From positions 1-19,601 of the forward strand of contig JAJZLW010000092.1 in assembly GCA_021850505.1 (NCBI GenBank): a stretch of DNA of 19,601 nt. Direction: 5' to 3'. Both the position numbers and the translations under genes were made by a program. Position 1 is the stretch's first letter. Each line of letters begins with the position of its first letter. Positions 15,352 to 19,601 of this stretch are shown in pieces. The notes below the pieces were generated by a model. That model saw only the letters and a program-made list of their open reading frames with translations, was not told where the DNA came from and made no database searches. Origin of the DNA: Thermoplasmata archaeon (lineage in GTDB: Archaea > Thermoplasmatota > Thermoplasmata > Thermoplasmatales > Thermoplasmataceae).

Positions 15352-16899
15352 ATGGCTATTGATTTTATTATAGTGGGTGGTGGAATTAACGGTTTAACTA
15401 GCGCTGCATACCTCTTAAATGATGGTTTCTCAGTGGTTTTGATTGAGAGGAATAATTATCTAGGGGGATCTGCTGTTACTAGTGAGATAACCCTTCCAGG
15501 TTACAAACATGATGTATTAGCTACTTCTATCAATATTTGGAGGCTGGGCCCAGTAGAATCTGAATTGGGTTTGGAAAAATACGGGTACAAAGATATTACG
15601 CCGGACACTGTTGCATCTACCCCTTTCAGTAATAAAAAAGCTATTACCATTTTCAGAGACCCGGAACGAACGGCAAAAACAATATCACAATTTTCAAAAC
15701 CGGATGCTAAAAAATACCTTGAAATTTATGATTATTATAAGAATTCTTCAGAAATTATTGAAAGTGGGTTTTCTTCCCCTCCAGTCCCCTATTCAGAAAT
15801 GATGTCAATTCTTGAGGAATCTGAAGAGGGAAGGGAATTCATTAGACTTTCGTTTATGTCTGCAAGAGACTGGCTGAATGAAAACTTTGAAGCTGAAGAG
15901 ACAAAAGCTTTTTTTTCTATATGGGGGAGTAATCACGCCCCATTATCCCCTGAGGAACCGGGAAGTGCGTTTACGGCTTTCACGTTTGTTGGTTTACTTC
16001 AACAAAAAGGTGGAGGAATACCAGTGGGCGGAATGGAAACATTATCAAATTCTCTTAAAAATTTTGTTCTAAAGCATAATGGACAAGTGATTTTGGGAGA
16101 CCCGGTTATTGAAATAGAAGTGAAAGATAGCCGGGCAACAGGAGTAAAATTATTATCAGGAAAATACCTTAAAGCCAAGCGTGGCGTGATAGCAAACGTA
16201 GAACCAAAAGCTCTTTTCGGAAAGCTTGTTTCTCAATCAAAACTTTCCGAGGGTTTCGTTAAAAAAGTAAAGCACTTTAGATATTCATCTGTCACACAGG
16301 TGATGATGCATGCTGCTTTGAATAAACCTTTAGACTTTATCCCTGAAGAGACTGGAAATGCGGGCCTGGTCCAAATAGGAGAATCACTGGATGACGTCTC
16401 AAAGGCATATAACGAATGCCTTCGCGGATTAATACCAGAGTCTCCATTCATGACATTGAATAATTACACTAAGTACGACAGGAGCAGGGTAAAAGGAAGT
16501 GGTCATATATTGTGGAATTTTGTCAGAGCTCCGCACAAAATAAAGGGGAGAAACTGGACTGATGACGACAAAGACGTAATCGCTGAAGCTGGTTTAAGAG
16601 TACTGGAAAAATATGCTGGAAATGTAAGAGGTTCTATATTAAAAATGAAAATAATGAGCCCTCAGGATATAGAGGCCTACAACCCAAACCTAGTAAACGG
16701 AGATCCAGTTGTTGGCCAACCTAGCATAGACCAAATGCTTTCCCTCAGGCCATTTAGCGGATTTAGTCACTATTCCAGTGAGATACAGAACTTATACATG
16801 TGTAGTGCGGCTACACATCCCGGCGGAGGGATATCTGGTCTTTCTGGAAGAAATGCAGCTCTACAGGCTATCCAAGACCTAAACCTCAAAGGACCGTGA
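15352..16899 (+). CDS. FAD-dependent oxidoreductase, PYROXD2/phytoene-desaturase-like
   Basis: 515 residues. The N terminus has a Rossmann dinucleotide site, IIVGGGINGLTSAAYLL, ending with an acidic residue at the second strand (IERN) and YLGGSA, the FAD-binding pattern of the amine-oxidase/phytoene-desaturase superfamily. The C terminus has THPGGGISGLSGRNAA, the second FAD signature of the CrtI/PYROXD2 branch. It lacks membrane helices apart from hydrophobic surface patches. CrtI enzymes desaturate carotenoids; PYROXD2-like proteins are poorly characterised and no carotenoid genes are nearby, so the reaction is unknown. The ATG at 15352 is chosen because of promoter spacing and because it places the glycine motif eight residues from the start. 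It is followed closely by the epimerase gene, probably as an operon. Confidence 0.85.
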   Translation: MAIDFIIVGGGINGLTSAAYLLNDGFSVVLIERNNYLGGSAVTSEITLPGYKHDVLATSINIWRLGPVESELGLEKYGYKDITPDTVASTPFSNKKAITIFRDPERTAKTISQFSKPDAKKYLEIYDYYKNSSEIIESGFSSPPVPYSEMMSILEESEEGREFIRLSFMSARDWLNENFEAEETKAFFSIWGSNHAPLSPEEPGSAFTAFTFVGLLQQKGGGIPVGGMETLSNSLKNFVLKHNGQVILGDPVIEIEVKDSRATGVKLLSGKYLKAKRGVIANVEPKALFGKLVSQSKLSEGFVKKVKHFRYSSVTQVMMHAALNKPLDFIPEETGNAGLVQIGESLDDVSKAYNECLRGLIPESPFMTLNNYTKYDRSRVKGSGHILWNFVRAPHKIKGRNWTDDDKDVIAEAGLRVLEKYAGNVRGSILKMKIMSPQDIEAYNPNLVNGDPVVGQPSIDQMLSLRPFSGFSHYSSEIQNLYMCSAATHPGGGISGLSGRNAALQAIQDLNLKGP

Positions 16900-16904
16900 A
16901 TTTA

Positions 16905-17774
16905 ATGCAAATAAATAAATCACCAAAGTTATCAATAAGTGCATGGGTGTGGACTTCAACGCCTGAAGAAAATAATTTTGACTTCATAAATAGAGCAGCC
17001 TCGATAGGATATCAGGGTGTTGAAATTCCAACTTTTACAGGAGATATCAACAAAAGATCCTTGAGAGAAGCCATTTCAAGCGTCTCTAAAAAAATCTATC
17101 CGATTATAGTGGGGGGTGGCTCTCGGCAAATGGACCTAACATCCACTAACTTGAAAAATAGAAAAAACGCCGATAGATACATTAAAAAACTGATAGAATT
17201 ATGCGAGTTTGTGGATTCAGAACTGATCTGCGGCCCACTTTACGCACCGGTGGGCAAATTACAACTAATATCAGAACATCTTCGAAATAAGATTCTTGAT
17301 AGGGTAGCCAGTTCATTTCAAACGGTGTCAAATATATTGGAAGATTCCGGGATCAAGATAGCACTTGAACCTTTGTGCAGGTACGATACATATCTCATAA
17401 ATACTGTTGATCAAGCGATGGAACTAATATCGCGAATCGACTCTGACAATTTCGGTATACTAATCGATACCTTCCACACAAACATTGAAGAGGAGTCAAT
17501 TTCCAAAGCTTTTGAAATATCAGGGAAAAAGACATATCACGTCCAAGTATGCGAAAACAACCGTGGGATACCAGGTAGTGGGCAAATAGACTGGAAAGAA
17601 GTCAAGAAAAGCCTTAACCTCCTCAATTATGATAAATGGGTAAGTGTTGAATCCTTTACGCCTTATGATAATAAATTTTCTGAAAAGATGAGAATGTGGA
17701 GAAAGTTTTCACCTGATCAAGATTTTTTTGCGAAAAAAAGTTATTCATTCTTAAAGCGTCTTTTAAGCGAATGA
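16905..17774 (+). CDS. TIM-barrel sugar epimerase/isomerase, D-tagatose/D-psicose 3-epimerase-like
   Basis: 289 residues from ATG 16905; a GTG at 16896 would overlap the previous stop by four bases and is the alternative. AAAGGA at 16888-16893 suits the ATG better. The protein is an AP_endonuc_2/xylose-isomerase-like barrel. The four metal ligands of ketose 3-epimerases are present in the expected order: Glu155 (ALEPL), Asp188 (LIDTFH), His212 (YHVQV) and Glu249 (VSVESF), and GIPGSGQIDW follows the His strand as in that family. A divalent metal, probably Mn or Mg, is expected. Close relatives epimerise free ketoses at C3, but related barrels include inosose and hydroxypyruvate isomerases, so the substrate is open. 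The context with a flavin oxidoreductase suggests a catabolic pair. Confidence 0.82.
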   Translation: MQINKSPKLSISAWVWTSTPEENNFDFINRAASIGYQGVEIPTFTGDINKRSLREAISSVSKKIYPIIVGGGSRQMDLTSTNLKNRKNADRYIKKLIELCEFVDSELICGPLYAPVGKLQLISEHLRNKILDRVASSFQTVSNILEDSGIKIALEPLCRYDTYLINTVDQAMELISRIDSDNFGILIDTFHTNIEEESISKAFEISGKKTYHVQVCENNRGIPGSGQIDWKEVKKSLNLLNYDKWVSVESFTPYDNKFSEKMRMWRKFSPDQDFFAKKSYSFLKRLLSE

Positions 17775-18110
17775 CGGATGTTGAATTCTGCTACGAATCA
17801 AATCTTCATTAAACCTATAGTTAACCATAAAAAACTACATGATATTTGCACTTCAGATTTTTTCACATTGGGTATGACAGGTTATAGAACGAATCAGTTA
17901 TCTTATACACACTAAGCGGGTGAATTTCAAATGGTTTCCGATCGATCTGAGAGAAGGAAGCGTAGTCATGTTAAATAATATGGAGAAAAAGGAAAGAACC
18001 TTCAGGCAGCATAGTATAAAAACTGCGTCTGTGCTATTACATTTTTCCCTAATCTTGTCAAAGAATGACAAAACTGCCCACAAAATTCGGCATGAAATTC
18101 CATTCTACCT
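17775..18110. other. mostly non-coding gap
   Basis: No convincing gene is present. A T-run at 17857-17862 could terminate the epimerase operon. A 65-codon plus-strand frame from GTG 17920 to 18117 has a basic product (MEKKERTFRQHSIKTAS in its middle) and a purine-rich stretch before ATG 17970, but no recognisable domain; it runs into the promoter of the next gene and is probably spurious or a remnant. Confidence 0.35.
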
Positions 18111-18124
18111 GAAATAATAATATG
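18111..18124 (+). promoter_or_regulatory. TATA-like box for the ribulose-phosphate epimerase
   Basis: GAAATAATAATATG is centred about 27 bases before ATG 18145. No Shine-Dalgarno sequence intervenes, so a leaderless mRNA is likely. Confidence 0.45.
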
Positions 18125-18144
18125 TCTGAGCTGCATCCTCGTTC

Positions 18145-18786
18145 ATGAAGGTTTCACCCTCACTCATTTCAGCAAGGCTTGAATTCCTGGCAGATGAAAT
18201 AGAGAAGTGTCATGCTAGTGGGGCTTCGTCTTTCCATCTTGACATTATGGATGGTGCGTTCGTACCGAACCTCACAATGGGACCAGATCTGGTCAGGGCG
18301 ATCAGAAGGTGCACATCTCTGAAACTGGAATGCCATCTAATGCTTGACAGACCTGATAAATATTACAGATCATTCTTTGATGCCGGTGGAAATGTGTTGC
18401 TCATCCACGTCGAATCACCAATCAGTACCGGTAGTTTTTTGAATGACCTTAAGCGTCAGGGAATACCTTATGGTGTGGTGATCAACCCTGAAACCGGACT
18501 GGATGTTGCCAAGCCTTTTCTGAAAAATGCCGAAATCCTGTTAATAATGTCAGTGCATCCAGGATTTTCAGGTCAAAAGTTCATACAGGATTCGATCCTT
18601 AAGATAAAAGAGGCAAGAAAGTACATCGATGAGAATAACCTTGGCACTGAGATAGAGGTTGATGGCGGTATTAATTTAGAAAATGCAGCGGCCTGCAGAA
18701 ATGCCGGTGCTGATATTGTGGTATCAGCATCGTATATATTTTCAGAAAACGTTGAAGAGAGGGTTTCCGGGTTGCGCGACCTCTGA
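18145..18786 (+). CDS. rpe: ribulose-phosphate 3-epimerase
   Basis: 213 residues, standard family length. It interconverts ribulose 5-phosphate and xylulose 5-phosphate in the pentose phosphate pathway in the cytoplasm. The (beta/alpha)8 barrel signatures are complete: SPSLISA at the N terminus (Ser7 region), HLDIMDGAFVPN (metal ligands and acid/base residues His31 and Asp33), ECHLMLDRP (His64), MSVHPGFSGQKF (135-146, phosphate/lid region) and EVDGGIN (Asp173, the second acid/base). The start is supported by the promoter spacing and by the normal family N terminus. It is convergent with the alcohol dehydrogenase gene, with only three bases between the stops. Its placement next to the TIM-barrel ketose epimerase at 16905 may be coincidental, since it has its own promoter. 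Confidence 0.95.
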   Translation: MKVSPSLISARLEFLADEIEKCHASGASSFHLDIMDGAFVPNLTMGPDLVRAIRRCTSLKLECHLMLDRPDKYYRSFFDAGGNVLLIHVESPISTGSFLNDLKRQGIPYGVVINPETGLDVAKPFLKNAEILLIMSVHPGFSGQKFIQDSILKIKEARKYIDENNLGTEIEVDGGINLENAAACRNAGADIVVSASYIFSENVEERVSGLRDL

Positions 18787-18789
18787 TTG

Positions 18790-19601
18790 TCACATTTTCA
18801 GCAGGATTCTTCCATTCTGGCGTGAAGGATAGTATTTGACTGCATCCTTTAATTCACTTATCTTAAATATCCTATCCACAGGGAGTGTTATCCTGTCTTC
18901 CTGCATTATCTTGATCAGTTCCTGCATCTCATTTAGTGTACCGCCTGTTGAACCCAGAACAGAGATCTCGTTTGTATACAATCTTGCAAGGTTCATCTGT
19001 ACTTCTGCGCCGGTGAAAACACCAAATGTTACAAGTCTTCCTTCAGGTGAGACGTAATTTATGGAGTCTTTCCATAAATCGCCGCCGAGGGAGTTGATAA
19101 CAATATCGCCTTTGTACCCTGACATGCTTTCTTTGCTTTGGAATACATTCTTCGCGCCGTAATCAGATACCCACTTCTTTGAACTTACGGTTGAAACCTG
19201 CAAGCCCATTCGTTTCCCGAGGATAATTGCAAATAGCCCGGTATTCCCAGAGCCTCCATAAACAAGCAGTTTTTCACCTTTTGAGGCGTGTGCCCTGTGG
19301 AGCGAATGAAGAGCTGTCAATCCGCCAACTGGTATACTGACTGCGTCTTCGTCCCTGACGATATCGGGTAATTTTAAGAGCATTTTCTCTGGAACTGTTA
19401 TCTTTTCTGCATATGTTCCATTCGTACGCACTCCGAAAATTCCACCGTTTTCGCACATGTGTTCCATTCCCGATCTACAGTATCTGCAGGTGCTGTCAAA
19501 CCATCTGGGATAGAGCAAAACCCTGTCACCCTTCTTTATGCCGCTACCGTCTGTTTCTGCGATTCCCACAGCCTCAGCACCTGGGATGTGTGGCTCAGGC
19601 G
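18790..19601 (-). CDS. zinc-containing alcohol dehydrogenase, 5' end outside the window
   Basis: A medium-chain dehydrogenase running off the right edge, with about 270 residues visible. In-frame codons upstream of the GTG at 19569 read PEPHIPGAEAVGIAE, the conserved P-H-x-x-G-x-E segment, so that GTG is not the start. The structural zinc loop is DSTCRYCRSGMEHMC: three of the usual four Cys, with Asp at the first position. The Rossmann part follows: LLVYGGSGNTGLFAIILGKR (GxGxxG-type), VSTVSSKK after the second strand (Ser-rich rather than Asp, hinting at NADP preference, an inference), and a C terminus KISELKDAVKYYPSRQNGRILLKM. The catalytic Cys and His near the start are partly outside the window. 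It probably oxidises alcohols or reduces aldehydes; the substrate is unknown. Confidence 0.88.
   Translation of the reverse strand, partial: PEPHIPGAEAVGIAETDGSGIKKGDRVLLYPRWFDSTCRYCRSGMEHMCENGGIFGVRTNGTYAEKITVPEKMLLKLPDIVRDEDAVSIPVGGLTALHSLHRAHASKGEKLLVYGGSGNTGLFAIILGKRMGLQVSTVSSKKWVSDYGAKNVFQSKESMSGYKGDIVINSLGGDLWKDSINYVSPEGRLVTFGVFTGAEVQMNLARLYTNEISVLGSTGGTLNEMQELIKIMQEDRITLPVDRIFKISELKDAVKYYPSRQNGRILLKM

Noticed and set aside
1..19601. CRISPR array or tandem direct repeats
   Set aside because: No regularly spaced repeated units were seen by eye in any intergenic region.

Overview
The window looks like a chromosomal piece of a Thermoplasmatales-type archaeon (Thermoplasma/Ferroplasma/Cuniculiplasma relatives). 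This is an inference from gene content and style. The support is: archaeal TATA-like boxes centred about 25-30 bases upstream of start codons, implying leaderless mRNAs; ATP-driven oligopeptide-type transport with a membrane-anchored, asparagine-sequon-rich binding protein; an M1 aminopeptidase-like protein related to the tricorn-factor/TAF2 branch; and an archaeal-type zinc alcohol dehydrogenase. No rRNA, tRNA or CRISPR array was seen.

Layout. (1) 1-2760, apparently core genes: a small two-helix membrane protein with a SHOCT tail (+), then on the minus strand a UbiB/ABC1 atypical kinase and, upstream of it, a degenerate ferritin-like helical protein with an inverted repeat around its promoter. 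(2) 2761-3900, about 1.1 kb without an intact normal-sized gene; the minus strand carries protein-like but stop-interrupted frames, probably decayed genes. (3) 3928-7309: a small helical protein of unknown function, a 783-residue M1-peptidase-like protein with C-terminal HEAT-type repeats whose catalytic Glu and Tyr are both replaced, and a transposase N-terminal remnant. (4) 7344-15172, a transport block: a C45-type Ntn-hydrolase (-) divergent from a dppB-dppC-dppD-dppF operon (+) that ends in an overlapping gene for a membrane-anchored bacterial-PH-like protein. The family-5 substrate-binding protein is convergent on the minus strand, and its two halves are in swapped order. (5) 15352-17774: a PYROXD2/phytoene-desaturase-like FAD oxidoreductase followed closely by a TIM-barrel sugar epimerase/isomerase of the tagatose-3-epimerase type. 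(6) 17775-18144, mostly non-coding. (7) 18145-19601: ribulose-phosphate 3-epimerase (+) convergent with a 5'-truncated zinc alcohol dehydrogenase (-).

How the parts may work together. The Dpp/Opp permeases and two ATPases need a binding protein, and the convergent permuted protein is the obvious candidate. The divergent C45 hydrolase could hydrolyse an imported amide or peptide-like compound, and the oxidoreductase/epimerase pair could process an imported sugar-like compound, but the substrate cannot be read from the sequence. The most unusual observations are the apparent circular permutation of the binding protein and the double loss of catalytic residues, with retained zinc ligands, in the M1-like HEAT protein.
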